In this document: piece by piece, positions 50,154-62,630 of the stretch
How the letters are laid out: each line of letters starts with the position of its first letter
How positions within the stretch are numbered: position 1 is the stretch's first letter
Made by a program: the position numbers and the translations under genes
Origin: Sanguinoderma infundibulare
Taxonomy: Eukaryota; Basidiomycota; Agaricomycetes; Polyporales; Polyporaceae
DNA length: 64,000 nt
Direction of reading: 5' to 3'
Assembly (NCBI GenBank): GCA_032821775.1
Contig: JAVLRN010000008.1
Coordinates: 1,116,001 to 1,180,000 of the forward strand
Notes under the pieces: generated by a model
What the model saw: only the letters and a program-made list of their open reading frames with translations
What the model was told of the DNA's origin: nothing
Databases searched by the model: none

Positions 50154-51052
50154 GCTGTAGAGGATGAACGAGGGAGCTGAGAGGTGACGGCTTGACGGAG
50201 GAGGGCAATGCTCGTATTCCGCACACTATAAAGAGGGAGGTTAGCGTGGATGCCGCATCTTCTTTCGTGTCAGCCTTTCGGGGCTTGCACACAAGGGTAG
50301 GGAGGCTGAAGGAATGTGGATACTGCGTCATCAGTCCACATTTGAATAGCGAACGAGATTGACCACCGTAACTCACGTATGAAATACAAACGAGACGTCA
50401 CAGGCGAGCCTGACCCGGTGCAACTTCAACTGCGCTGTTCAGGTTCCAGGGGCGAAATGGCGCGAGTATCATGCCCTGGGCAAATAATGTCAGTGCACTA
50501 CCATGCAGATTGCGCTCACGAACAACTTCATACCTCGCTGGTCAACTTGACATCATCACACAACTGTAGGAACCAAGAAGTAGATTCTCCCAATACGCCA
50601 ACGTTTAGGGGTGCAGGCTTCGTCGCGTATGCGCGAATGTCTTCAGGTTTCGGTTAAGGACAATGAGGATGAGAGCGCAGAAGGAGCGGAGGAGACTCGG
50701 ACGAAAATGGCTTGTGGGAATCGTCCAACGGCGGTTGCCGTGCCATGGTCGTCGCGGAAGCGCCCGATGACGGGGACCCACCGGCGAAGGACAAGGAATA
50801 GGGAAGCCATCAGCCAGCTCTCATTCGCCAAAGGCTAGGTGGGTTAGACCTCCGACGAAACTTCATCACCATCCTCCTCTCATAACCAAGGATGCGAGCA
50901 GACCGTCATATCCCTTGAATTTTGACCCAGTATACCACGGAGCGTCAGAAGCGGAGGCCGCCATCAATTTAGTACACAGACATTATTCCTCCAAGCCAAG
51001 AGTTAATTTACATTTAATCGCACGTCAAGACATCCACTCATCAATCATCATC
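50154..51052 (-). other. Spacer before the exchanger array
   Basis: No gene recognised; promoter side of the 46724-50153 gene and 3' side of the first exchanger. Confidence 0.4.
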
Positions 51053-53923
51053 TCAGCGCAAAGTAGCGACCCCTGCGCCTGCTAGCGCCTCGGCGACCGA
51101 CCCCGGGCAGTTCAGCATGAACGAGACCTGCGGCTGGCCGGGGTACCACCACGCCGCCGTCGCCTATACACACACGTCTGTCAGTCTCGAAGAAACAACG
51201 TGGGGAGGGGTGAGAGACAGGGACGCACGATCATGACGTAGAACGAGATCATGGTCAGCCCTTCGGACATGTTCGTCTTCGCGTCGCTCGTAACCCAGTT
51301 GACGAGGAAGCACGCGCCAAGGAGCATCCCGATCTCGAAGTAGTCTGTCCGGAAACAGGTCAATTGAGGGCCCCTTGACCGTTATTAAGTAGAAGCCGAA
51401 GAGGAGGCAGACGCACCGAAGAGCAAGTGCATCGGCCGGTCCGTCCACCACCCGAGCAGCACCAGGAACGGCATCCACCAGAGCGTGAACTGGATGCTCA
51501 GGTCGATCGGCCGCCCGTGCGCGAATTCGGATGCCCACGGCAGCTCAGGGACGGCGAGCAGCCAGCGGCCTTCGTCCGCGTCCTCATCCGAGTCCAACTT
51601 CGCCGCCTCGACGTCGACGTTCTCGTTCTTGGTCTCCTCGGCTTCGTCTCCCTCCGCTTCCTCCTCTTTGCTGGGCATGCGCGAGCCTATCATGGTGGGC
51701 GACCGGACTGCGACGGACGGGAGGCCCGGGGCAGGCGTAAAGACGGTGGCACTGCTTGCACCACGCGTGTGCGTCGGGCGATTCTGGGATTCTGCATGCC
51801 TTCCGGACGCGGTTTCGTGAATATGCAGGGCGTTCGCGTTTGCGTTCGTACCGTGACTGGACCCGGCGCTGAGCGGCCGAGATCCTCCCTGGACGGGGTG
51901 GCGACGGGTGAGCTTCCGCGGACGGTGCGGTGAGGCTCTGGGAGGCTTGGGCTTGCGGATCCTGCGATGGAAGTGGTGGATGATCGAGCGGGAAAAGTTC
52001 CAGGCGACGACGATGCCGTCAGCGGAGAAGGAGATGATAGGGAGGAGGACGAGGCCAAGCCACCTGCAAACATTCCGGAACGCTGTTAGCGTGGTACGGG
52101 TGAGGACGATATTGGCGACATACTCATCGTGGACGTCGCTAGTCTCGAGGACGACTTGGATGCTGGTGACGAGCTAGATGGGATGACGGTGAGTGGAGTG
52201 CGCTTGACTGGCAAACAGATTAGAGACATGAAGGAACACTTACGAATTCCGCCGTAGCACCCATGAACGCGACTGCGATTACTAGCAGAATCATGCACAA
52301 CCACGGGTTGACCTCAGCCTTGTGCTCGTCATCCTCGGTGACGATCGTCTGCGCCGTATCCGACCGCGGTGGCGCCCGCCGCATGTTGATGGCCGTGTTC
52401 GTGTGTGGAAGGGCATGAGTGTGCAGAATTGGAGACTCTTGCAAACTGTGTGTGATGGAATGCGGAGTCGTTACAGGGCACTGCACAAACGAGGGTGTGG
52501 GCGAGTGGCTCCGCGAGCGCAAGACAACCGGGCCGATGATATTACCCTCGTGCAGAGGGAGTTCGTGCGCATGGCGAGAGGGAATGGGGAGGACGTGGTG
52601 TCGGTACAGGCAGGAGGTGAGGTACCTGCAGTAAGGAAGGTCGTGTCAGCGCATATAGTCATAGTGAGGAGTTGGTGATACCGCGTACATGATTATCAGC
52701 ATGATCGAAATTCCTCGGCTCATCCGCAGAATGTCCCATCGCACCGAATCGCTCACGAGCGAAACAAATTCTGCAGGTAGCCCCGACTGGCTACCGCTTC
52801 CTGTGACAATTGATCCCTGGTCGAGTGCGGCGAAGAAGACCGTCGGAACAAGGATTCCCAAGACGCTATGAAGAAACCAGTTAAAGCTTAGCTGTGTCGA
52901 GGTCGTACAAGAAGATACACACCCTGTCATGAGGAGGGAATGGTTCAAGTCGAACTGCGACGAGAGCTTTTGCTCGTATACTTGGATGCCCTGGACGAAG
53001 AACGCGACTCCGGGAATGAGCAACAAGTGGAGCAAGACCACACCTACGACATTGAAATAGGACGTGAGCAAACATGGACGAAGCGACCTGTGGCGTTCGA
53101 CCTACCGATGATCGTAGACTGGAGCAGCCGAAGTCTGTGCATATATGTAAACGTTGAGAATGACGCTATAAACGGCATGCATATATACATACTCGCACTT
53201 GAATAGTAGGATAATAGCCAAAGCAGCTTCAATAGCACTAGGAACAACGCATCAACATAGGCGGTCTCGGAGAGCTGGATGCGAAAGCGTTTCGGCAACT
53301 CACTTGCTGAGTGTAATCACGAGAAAATCCCCAGGTTCCTTGCCAAGGAAGAGGCCCATTTGCTCGCCTCCCCAGTCAAAAGTCTTCTGAAGAGGGATCA
53401 TCGCCACGAAACAAACTGGTCGGAACTCCCGATAAGATGCCGCGCGCCCCGACCGACGCACAGTCACTTACGAACAAAGGCGACCTGTTCACCCCATGTT
53501 ACAACCTCGAATTTGGCGGCCCAGGCAAGCGCAAGTGGTGCGAGGATGCAAACTGTGTTGTACCCTGGTGCGAGATGCATACGCTGTTCATCGTTTGTCC
53601 GACGTAAAGAGAAGTGATGAATGACTCACACGAGCGGATGAGGATGTTGTACAAGCTCTCCCTCCAACCCGGGTAGGTGGGTAACCTCTCCGGTCTGATG
53701 GAGTCCCAGACGGGCATGATGACCATGTTGAACGCGTTCTCCGCATAAACTTCGATAACGGACACGTCATCTCGTGGCATTGAGGTGGGCACGTCGAGTT
53801 CGTAAACGCTAGATCGCGACACGTTATGAAGAGGATGATGAGGTATATCTGTGAGACGCACCTGCATTCGGTTTCCTCGGGTCGGCGTGCCGCCTCGAGG
53901 TCACTTCCGTCATTATGGGGCAT
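51053..53923 (-). CDS. VCX1/CAX-type cation/proton exchanger, array copy A
   Basis: About 13 exons and roughly 680 residues, from MPHNDGSDLEAARRPEETEC to the stop at 51053. Core pieces in order: WYNTVCILAPLALAWAAKF (TM), PGDFLVITLSNAIEAALAII (repeat 1, Glu kept), LRLLQSTIIGVVLLHLLLIP, a first variable loop with several His (SPILHTHALPHTN), NPWLCMILLVIAVAFMGATA-EFLVTSI, WLGLVLLPIISFSADGIVV (repeat 2), a long hydrophilic loop of about 140 residues ending in acidic DEDADEGR, DLSIQFTLWWMPFLVLLGWW, DYFEIGMLLGACFLVNWVT and ATAAWWYPGQPQVSFMLNC. This order matches vacuolar Ca2+/H+ exchangers, which move Ca2+ into the vacuole against protons. Substrate here is inferred. Exon 52073-51417 carries repeat 2 and the long loop. 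Confidence 0.85.
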
Positions 53924-54039
53924 GGCGGAGGAAGCTCGTCAGGTGCAAGATGGGGAAAACGGCGGCTACAGCCGTCGAGGCAGAACGCGAACCGGAGGTG
54001 GAGCTGGCATAGCCGGATATATGCATCGGTTATCGGTTA

Positions 54040-54850
54040 GTTGACAGGACGAAAGAACCCTGTTTGAGAAGCGAGTTCTTCACGGGCGGCGCGGGTGATC
54101 ACCGCCACTTGACCAGCGTTGGCGTAAAATGAGAGTGATGTCCTCCCTCGAGGAACACATCGCAAGATGATCAGTGAGCCCTGACCATGCGTATCGTGGT
54201 GGCGTGGCAGGAGAGTGGTAAGCATCAAATATCCTGCGCGAGAAAGGGCAATGGCATAATACCAACCCGTTGAGCGCCTAATAAGGACCCCAAGCGTCTT
54301 GGCACAACAGCTTCGTGGCTCCGGACCGCAGCTAGCTATTTCCGGAGGTCAGGGTAGACCAGGTTTCCCCTCCAGCAGAGAACAACTCGGCACATTGTAT
54401 GATAGTTGACACACCGTCTTCGTAGTCACAGGGCCGTCTAAGAGGTGCCAGACCGCCAGCACAACAAAACAGCCGAGCAGCCGAGGACGCTTGGGCATTG
54501 GGTCAACCTCAGCTGCGAGACAATCGGGCTGATGATCATAAGCTAAGACAACCACCATGATCCTACCGGATAGCACGCCAAAATGTCAGCAAATCGAACA
54601 CGACATAACGCCGCTGGCTTCACCCACCACGTCACGTCGTCATATGCATCCACAGTGACGGTTCCGAGGAGGTAATTGAGGCAATGACGATAACAAACTT
54701 TCAGCCTTGCACGGAAAAGTACATTGCGATGCAGTGGATTTGCAGGTGCATTGGAAGGCCATCCTGCAATCGATTTCCGATTAAGTAGACGACCAGGAAA
54801 TTGAGTCGCCACCAGATGGAATGGTGTCTTGTAATATGTTGACCAACTGT
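54040..54850 (-). pseudogene. Degenerate relic of a fifth exchanger copy
   Basis: Minus-strand fragments align with the C-terminal half of the neighbours: SIWWRLNFLVVYLIGNRLQ then LPMHL (compare FTLWWMPFLVLLGWW..PMHLLF), NYLLGTVTVDA (compare NYVTVDEKTN), WSGLTDHL (compare MSEGLTMIS) and LSFYANA (compare ISFYAMI). They lie in the right order but in different frames, with stops and small insertions. No open gene can be built. It sits between copies A and B, where a fifth array member would be expected. Confidence 0.5.
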
Positions 54851-55235
54851 CAGGCAAAGTGTAGAGCAAGGTTTCAAGCAGTATCCTCGGTAGAAGTAAT
54901 GTCTGAGAGTGGACAAGTGTCGACTACGATGCAGGGCTCGTCATGGTGGCGAAGCAACGTTCCCCGAGCCTAGGAAGGAACGTCGACCAAAATGGTAACT
55001 TAAGCGCGCGTGACGAGGTCGTGCGTTCGAGACAGCTGCAGGCTATATTGTCGTCACCGCAATAAGGATTCCGGGAAAGGATTATACAATTACTAACGAG
55101 AAAGCTATAGAAAAGTGATACCATGCGTATGATAATGTGAAATTCTGACGAGATATCTATATACCATATTAACGACGATCCCGAGCCAGAGACTATCGAC
55201 ACTATCACGTAAAATGTACAATATAGTCATATGTA

Positions 55236-57984
55236 TTACCCCAGAATGTTGATTAAGTTCTGGCCCGTACCCTCTGGCCCTTGCGCGACAGCTTCTGCAA
55301 CTGTCCCCGGGCAGTTGAGCATGAACGCCACCTGTGGCTGCCCGGGGTAAAACCACGCCGCCGTCGCCTGCACGGTCCGAATGAGCACATCAACGCCGCA
55401 CCGCGGTTAGCGGAAGAACCGGGTTAAAGGTAACTCACGATCATAGCGTAGAACGAGATCATCGTCAGCCCCTCGGACATGTTCGTCTTCTCGTCCACCG
55501 TCACGTAATTGACGAGGAAGCAAGCCCCGAGCAGCATCCCCACCTCAAAGTAATCTGCAGGCCCACCCATCAGTACCACTAGCCCAGAAAACCCCACAAA
55601 AGCAAAGGAAGGAACGTACCGAAAAGGAGATGCATAGGACGCTCGGTCCACCAGCCGAGGAGGACGAGGAATGGCATCCACCAGAGCGTGAATTGGATGC
55701 TGAGGTCGATCGGCCGCCCGTGCGCGAACTCGGACGCCCAGGGGAGCTCGAGTGGATTTTGTGCCCTCCCAGCCTCTTGCTGCTGCTGATTACCGCTCTC
55801 GGCCTCCATCCCTGCCCGGGAGCCCTTCAGTTTGCGACGCCGACGGACGTTGAGATCCGGAACAAGGGTGTCCATGGGAGCATATGTGGTCAAATCAAGC
55901 TGAGGGGAGGTTGCTTGAGCGGATCGCTGAAAGACATTGATTCCGTGTGGCTCATCAACGATGCCTGGGTGCCCGGGCTCGCTGAAGATGATTCCAGGAG
56001 AAACATTGGTTTGCCTTGATGGCGCGTCTTGCGACGCATGCTCTGAGGCTTTCTGGGCGCGGTGGAGTTCTAGACGACCAATTGTGTATTTGCAGAGTGC
56101 CACTGAGAAGTTCCAGATGACAACGGCACCGTCGGCAGAGAAGGAGACGATTGGCAGGAGGACGAGGCCGAACCATCTGTACACAAGCGAATTGTCAGAG
56201 AAGGCGATCCTGTCGAGCCTGGATACACGTACTCCGTTTGGATGTTGCTCGTCTCGAGTATGATCTCGATGCTTTTGACGAGCTACGGGATGACGCATCA
56301 GAACTCCGCACATCCAGTGCACCGACACAGGTGGACGATTATACTCACGAACTCAGCTGTTACGCCCATACACGCAACGGCGACGATTAAGAGCACTGCG
56401 CACACCCATGGGTTCGTGACAGGCCGCGTCCCGTCATGACCGCTGCTCGAGTCCGTCGAGTGCACCGAGTGTGAAGATTTGTTCGTAAAACCGCTAGTAT
56501 TCGAGCGTACTGTGCGGCTCGGCGATATGTTGCCGGTGCTAGGACTCCGGAGACTGGTGGGGAGTTGGTGTACGTTGCTCGCGTCGGGGGTCGCGTGGAG
56601 TGTATTGGCTCTTATTGGAGGTGGGACGGATTCAGGATGGCCTTGTAGGGGTAAGACATTGTGGCGGTAGAGGCATCCGGCGAGGTAACTGCCAGGTATA
56701 TGATTATATGAGACAGGAAACAGCTCGAGCGAGAGGCAATGGACGAACATAATGAGGAGCATCACAGCGATACCTCGACTCATCTGGAGGATGTCTCGAC
56801 GCACTGCGTCGCTCACCAGGGGCACAAACGGTGGCGGTAGTCCCGACTGAGTGCCGCTCCCAGCGGCGACGGAGCCGCGGTCCAGCGCCGCGAAGAACAC
56901 GGTGGGGACGAGTATCCCGAGTACTCTATTAGAATAAACCGGGAGACATCAGTGAGAGCAATGTGCGGGAGAGGGATACGACGGACCCAATCATGAGGAG
57001 GGAGTGGTTGAGGTTGGAGAACTCATGAAGCCTTTGTTCGTAGATCTGGGCGCCTTGGATGAAGAAGGCAACCCCAGGAATAAGGAGCAAATGGAGCAAC
57101 ACGACACCTGTTACGCGTTGCAGACGTTGGTACAAGCCAGGCCGAAAGGGAGGTGATATAGACGTACCAATCACTGTAGACTGGAGTAGCCGTAGTCTGA
57201 TGAAATATGCTACATGAGATCTGATCGCGAGCCAAGGAAAAACAGTAATACATACTGGCATTTGAACAGCAGAATTATAGCCAGCGCGGCTTCGATCGCA
57301 CTGTGTATATTGGATCAGTACACACTCGAAACACATCTATGAAACAAACGATACACTCACTTACTGAGGGTGATAATCAGAAGATCTCGAGGCTCGTTTC
57401 CGAGGAACAAGCCGAGCTCATCTCCGCCCCATTCGAAGATCTTCTGCAAAGGGATCATAGCGATGAAGCATACTGCTCACATAGCGGACGTTTAAACACT
57501 CCCCTCTAACCTCCGGGAACTGAATAGCACTCACGAACGAAGGTAGCGGTGTTGCCCCATTTGTCCGAGTTAAAATGTGATGCCCAGGCGAACGCGAGTG
57601 GGACGATGACAAAGGGAATATTGTACCCTAGATCAATAAGTATCCAAAGACGTTCAGAGGGTACCTGGATATGGAACTCACAAGATTCGATGAATATCTC
57701 GTACAGACTCTCTTGGCATGATAGGTAGGCCGGCACATCCTCTGGCTTGATTCGCATCCACAATGGCGTTAGCACGAAGTTCATCCCCCTCTCGGCTAGT
57801 TCCTCGATCTTTTCAATAGCATTCTCCTGGGATTCTGTCTTGGGTGTATCTGACTTGTCGGGGCGGGACCTGCATGAATGAAAAGTTGAGACCATGGCTG
57901 TAGCAGGCACGTACGCGAAATGACTGACCCATCTTGAAGATTGTCCCGCGCGGCCTCGACGTCGACACTATCCGTCTGAGACAT
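55236..57984 (-). CDS. VCX1/CAX-type cation/proton exchanger, array copy B
   Basis: Same exon plan as copy A, from MSQTDSVDVEAARDNLQDG to the stop at 55236. Recognisable parts: YNIPFVIVPLAFAWASHF, SAIEAALAIILLFKC (repeat 1), STVIGVVLLHLLLIPGVAFF, FFAALDRGSVAAGSGTQ, NPWVCAVLLIVAVACMGVTA-EF, WFGLVLLPIVSFSADGAVV (repeat 2), DLSIQFTLWWMPFLVLLGWW, DYFEVGMLLGACFLVNYVT and FYPGQPQVAFMLNCPGTVAE. The first variable loop is Ser/Thr-rich with scattered His; the second is basic (LNVRRRRKLKGSR) and then Gln-rich. Membrane core and introns are intact, so the gene looks functional. The likely role is vacuolar divalent-cation/proton exchange, by homology. Confidence 0.85.
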
Positions 57985-59063
57985 GGCAAGCTGTCCGCGC
58001 GAGAAAGAAAGACCCGGACAGAGTGGCGGTGGAATGCGTGGAGGGGGCGAGCAAGGTCATTGCGTTGGGAGTAAGGTTGGGTATTAGGTTTAATTCTCTA
58101 CGACGGATCGTTGATAGGTCCACAGTGGGCACTGCGGCGATGGAGGGGCGAATTCGGCTGCCACGATTGGCTGGAGGACTGAATATGAAGTGCGCCAACG
58201 TCAGCAGGGACAGTTGCCGTACCACAATGACAGCAGAAACGAGATGGGTGGTCGGAAAGTATCTCACGAAGACGCACTAAGCGCTGCATGCGTCCGGCGC
58301 GTGGAACACCTTGAATGGAAGCCTGTTACGACCCCGATGTTTCCGGCCTAGACAAGCCTGTAGATTATCGCTCATCGACCGCCTCCTTGAGAAGAGATCA
58401 GTAGGCGAATTGACCAGAAAAGTGGGAATGCCATGAGTGACACTGACGCCAAGTAGTCAGTACATTTCAGCATCACAACGGACTTCGGTGACACCGTTCC
58501 ATGACAGGACTCCGGGGAAACAGCCCTATTACACGTGTTCGCCCATTCAGACAATGCACAAGATAGAATAGTAGACAGCTCACCACACCGCCATCGTCTT
58601 GAAGGCGCCACATAATCCTCGTTTCTCAGGGCTGTATCCGACATAGATCGGCATATCCTCCGTGCTCTTTCTAGTGCAGAATATTAGCAGAATGAGAGAA
58701 CAAATTCTCTGCGCCATAGTAGGGACGGCGATCGAGGACGATTCGTATGTTGATGATGGTACACGGACAAGTCATTAATGACGCTTAGATAAGCGGCTTG
58801 CAATGCTTCCCGAGTCCGGTTAGATCGGACTGCAAGGGACCGGCTTGGGGTCGCCTCCTTTGCTCAACGGTTGCGAAACTGCGGGAAACGATACGTGTAG
58901 AAGTCGTTTGAAAAAGTGAATATGAGGAACGTAAATAAATCTGTCCGGCAACCTTAACGTTATATAGCGTGCCAGCACTAAAGGGTCCACCGAAAGTAAC
59001 AACCGAATCGGCAGCGTTGCCGAAAATGAAACACTCCGAACCAACCGTAATCGTCCGGGTAAG
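57985..59063 (-). other. Spacer between copies B and C
   Basis: No gene supported. An ORF at 58372-58644 starts MSDTALRNEDYVAP, somewhat like the N-terminus of copy B, but the remaining sequence does not align convincingly. Confidence 0.35.
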
Positions 59064-61313
59064 TTAGATGCTTGTGATATTCATGCCGGAGCCTTCGACG
59101 CTTTTGACTACAGAGGCGACGCTCGCAGGGCAGCTCAGAAAGTCCGCGATCTGCGGCTGCCCAGGATACCACCACGTCGCAGTCGCCTTTACACACGTGT
59201 TCCTCGTCAGTAATAAATTCTTGGGAAAAGAGTGAAGCGACGCACGATCATGATGTAGAGGGATACCATCGTCAGTCCTTTAGAGACATTGGTCTTTGCG
59301 TCGATCGTGACGTAGTTCAGCAGCAGGCACGCCCCGAGGAGCATCCCCACCTCGAAGAAATCTGCATTCAGTAATAAGGTGTTAAGTAGACGAATGTAAG
59401 ACGATGGAGAGTATTCGGTCCTCACCGAAGAGCATGTGCATCGGCCTGTCCAGCCACCATCCGAGCAGCACAAGCAGAGGCGTCCAAAAGAGCGTGAACT
59501 GGATGCTCATGTCTATCGGACGTCCGTGCGCGAATTCGGACGTCAACCAGCGATTACCCCAGAGCCGGAAAGTCCTTCTCTTTTTCGGGGAGCCTGTGTT
59601 TCCGCCTGTCTCTGTGACATTGCCAGTGTTCGCTTTCACGTCATACGACTGAAGGTAGTAGACAATCGCAACAGTGGTATCCACGATCACGCTCGCGCCA
59701 TCCGAGGAAAACGAGACGAAGGGAAGCATGATGAGCCCGAACCACCTATAACCAAGGTTAGCACCAATGGCCAGTACGTTCGCCGGATCATATTAGGAAT
59801 GGTCAAAACGTACTCGGTCTGGATCTTGGTGATAGTCAGGACGACGTCCGTGCTCTCAACTAGCTGGAGCCGGGGTTGATGTAAACGAAACGGATCTCGC
59901 TCCGAAATACAGCGATGCACACTCACGAATTCAGCCGTTGTGCCCATCAACACCACCGCGATCATCAGGACAATGATGCCGGTCAACCAGTGACGAAGTT
60001 TGAGGTCGTTGCACTTGCATTCATTCCGCGCTGGCTTATGACACTTGCACCGGCACCTTGGATGATGGTGAACGCAGTGGCGTGCGGCATTACACTCGCA
60101 ACTTTCCGGGTGGAGACGGCAATGGCAGCCGCATTCGGGTGTGTCTTGGCTGCCGACTGTCAGTTTGTCTTGCGGCTTCCCGTGGCGCCACATGCAAGCG
60201 AATATGTAACTATTTGAGCGGATTAGCTATGATCCATTCGAGGTTTGCTCCGACGTACATGACGAGCAGAACGACTGATATTCCGCGGCTTATGCGCAGC
60301 AGGTCCTTTCTCACGTGATCGCTCACAAGGGGTACGAAGGAGCTGGGAAGACCAGAGTTGGTTCCAGGCACGACAGCACCGCGATCCAGGGCCGCGAAGA
60401 ACATGGTGGGGATTGTTATAGCAAGGATTCTGGTCAAAATACAGTCGGAAGAACCATTAGTATGTTATGTGGAAGTGAATATAAGCAGTCGCACCCAATC
60501 ATTGAAAGGGAATGGTTGAGGTTGGAATATTGCGGATGGAGCTTCTGCTCATATGTGTGCAGGCCGTGGTAAAAGAACGCGGTACCGGGTATGAGGAGCA
60601 TGTGTAGGAGCACCACACCTGAATCAAGTTGATAGGCTTCAGCAACTCGAGTACAGCCCGGACACGCACACTATATCTCACCGACAATCGTAGACTGGAG
60701 GAGCCGCAGTCTGTAGGTAACACTGTCAGGGAATGGCAAGATTTTCTTGTTTGGGTACGTACTGGCACTGCCAAAGAAGAATGATAGCTAGCGCGGCTTC
60801 TATCGCGCTGGGAAAAAGGACACAGTGCGTCAGAATCATACCGCTTGCATGAACACAGATGACTAAGCAACCCACTTGCTGGCCGTAATCACGAGAAATC
60901 CCGGGAGGTCTGTGTCTAATCTGTTCTCGTGTCCTTCCACGATGCATTCTCCCAGCTTGTCGCCACCCCAGTCGAACATCCTCTGGAGAAGCATCATAGC
61001 GAGGAAGCACACTGCGGCGGGTCAGCTGCATGTATGGCGGTGTCCTGGATAGCGACTAACAGATGAATGTCGGCCCATGGCCAAACGTCTCGACCTCGAA
61101 GTGTGCGGTCCATGCCAGCGCGAGTAGGATCGTGAGAGCAATCAGGTACGCCCCTTGGGGAAAGAGACGGGTTCAGAGTTGGCCTTCAGACGACGAGAAA
61201 CGATACTCACAGTATCGTCTAAAAAGTTGACTGAAATCCTTGAAGAGTCCTTTCCGAACGGTGCTCAAGCCTTTGGAGAAATTTGTCCACAATGAGCGAG
61301 GCTCGCCAGTCAT
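59064..61313 (-). CDS. VCX1/CAX-type cation/proton exchanger with Cys/His-rich loop, array copy C
   Basis: Starts MTGEPRSLWTNFSKGLSTV and ends GSGMNITSI at 59064. Core: LTILLALAWTAHFEVETFG, GFLVITASK followed by AIEAALAIILLWQCQ (repeat 1), LRLLQSTIVGVVLLHMLLIP, GIIVLMIAVVLMGTTAEF, MLPFVSFSSDGASVI (repeat 2), SIQFTLFWTPLLVLLGWWLD, DFFEVGMLLGACLLLNYVT and WWYPGQPQIADFLSC. The first variable loop (about 60133-60011) is unlike its sisters: 11 Cys and 7 His in about 41 residues, in CxC pairs and an HHH run, like a metallothionein segment. It should face the cytosol by homology to VCX1 topology. The second loop is short. Transport of Ca2+ or another divalent metal is likely; a metal-sensing or metal-loading loop is inference. 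Confidence 0.85.
60011..60133 (-). other. Cys/His-rich loop inside exchanger copy C
   Basis: Encodes CGCHC, SCEC, HCVHHH, CRCKCH and ECKC in sequence within about 41 residues (11 Cys, 7 His). It is flanked by the exchanger's TM segments and is in frame. No equivalent is present in copies A, B or D. Confidence 0.85.
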
Positions 61314-62630
61314 GACGAAGACTCGAGCGACTCGGTGAGGGTGCAGTCGAGAGTACAGGGGTGAGTACTGCCTACTTGATGGCCCTGATGCGGTTAAGTA
61401 CTAGCTTTGGGCGTCGAAGGGAGGTAGGCAGGAACATTGTCGCGATGCGCTGCAGCGCTGCGTAAAGGTGGCGCACCACGGCGAGGTGGATTCTGGACAG
61501 CCTGTCGAAGTGCATGAGTAAAGCGCATGGGGGTATAACGTTCGGATGTGGCTCCCAGTGGCGTGCCAGTCCACACCAAGACTTACCGAATCAAGAGTCC
61601 GGAGTCCAAGACAGGAGTCGAGAAGTCCCAGCCGGTGGCTGAAAATGACACATCAGGAAGCGGCCTTGTCGAACACGAAAAGTAAGGGGCTCACCTTCCT
61701 GCTTCTCCCCACGAGCACAGCTTGTGGAGGCGTCCTCGTAGAGCCCCATGGGCGTGGTGGCCATCATCAACCAAAGGAAGCAAGGTGCGAAGCTCCAAGA
61801 AGAAGAACGGACACGAAGAACCCAAGAACTATGAGAGGACATTGCATCGTGTTCGGATGACGGCTTCGGAGGTGTGTATATGGCGCCTGTCCTCGTTCTT
61901 CCGTCGTCGACCACGAATTCAAGATCGATATTGGGAGTACAAAACGTCAAAATATCCTGTGTGTGGATAAGTCACAGGGCCGTGGCGCTCAAGCCAGAGC
62001 GGGCTCTTGCCTTGAATCTTCCTTTCACAACACTGCTTTGTTTACCTTGTGTTAGAGTGAGCATGTATGCGCACGACGTGATCCTTTGTCGGCGGCGGCG
62101 CGTGTCACGCCTGGTGGTTCGCCCAGTAGACTCGGATGGTCCGTGACTTGACTGCACCGATATCGATCATTGCTGTGCCTTGCGTACGACGCTGCCGCAG
62201 GGTGTCTATCAACCGTTAGTTCAGACACACAAAAGGCAACAATCTATGAACGCACCTCAACATAGGCACGACTGTGATATGAGAGCCTACAAGGTTCTTA
62301 ACTTCCGACTTCGGCCGGGGCTCAGATATCATAGTTGGCAAATGAATCGCCATATCGCTGATCATGAATATACGAATCCAGGCATGTATTAGGTTCAGTG
62401 CGCTGTGTGGTATCAGAGAGGTTATGCGACGAAAGCGTATGCAGATATCCACCGCACGACTCGGGAGCGCCGCGATGGGAAGTAAGGCTAATGTTGTGGG
62501 TGAGTCTGAATGCAACGATGAGGAATCCGATGATAGCAATGTACAACAGAGCGTATACACATGGGAGGCGACAAGTCCGGTTATGGATGGGCCACGAGAG
62601 AGGTAGAGAGGGACGGAGAGAGGCAGGAAC
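61314..62630 (-). other. Spacer between copies C and D
   Basis: No gene supported. A hydrophobic minus-strand stretch near 61800-61830 has a faint likeness to an exchanger exon but carries stops. Confidence 0.35.

Noticed and set aside
58372..58644. Possible N-terminal relic of another exchanger copy between B and C
   Set aside because: Only a few start residues and a loose hydrophobic pattern agree; the nucleotide match is weak.
61591..61950. Possible exchanger exon relic between C and D
   Set aside because: The likeness is about 12 hydrophobic residues with in-frame stops; chance is enough to explain it.
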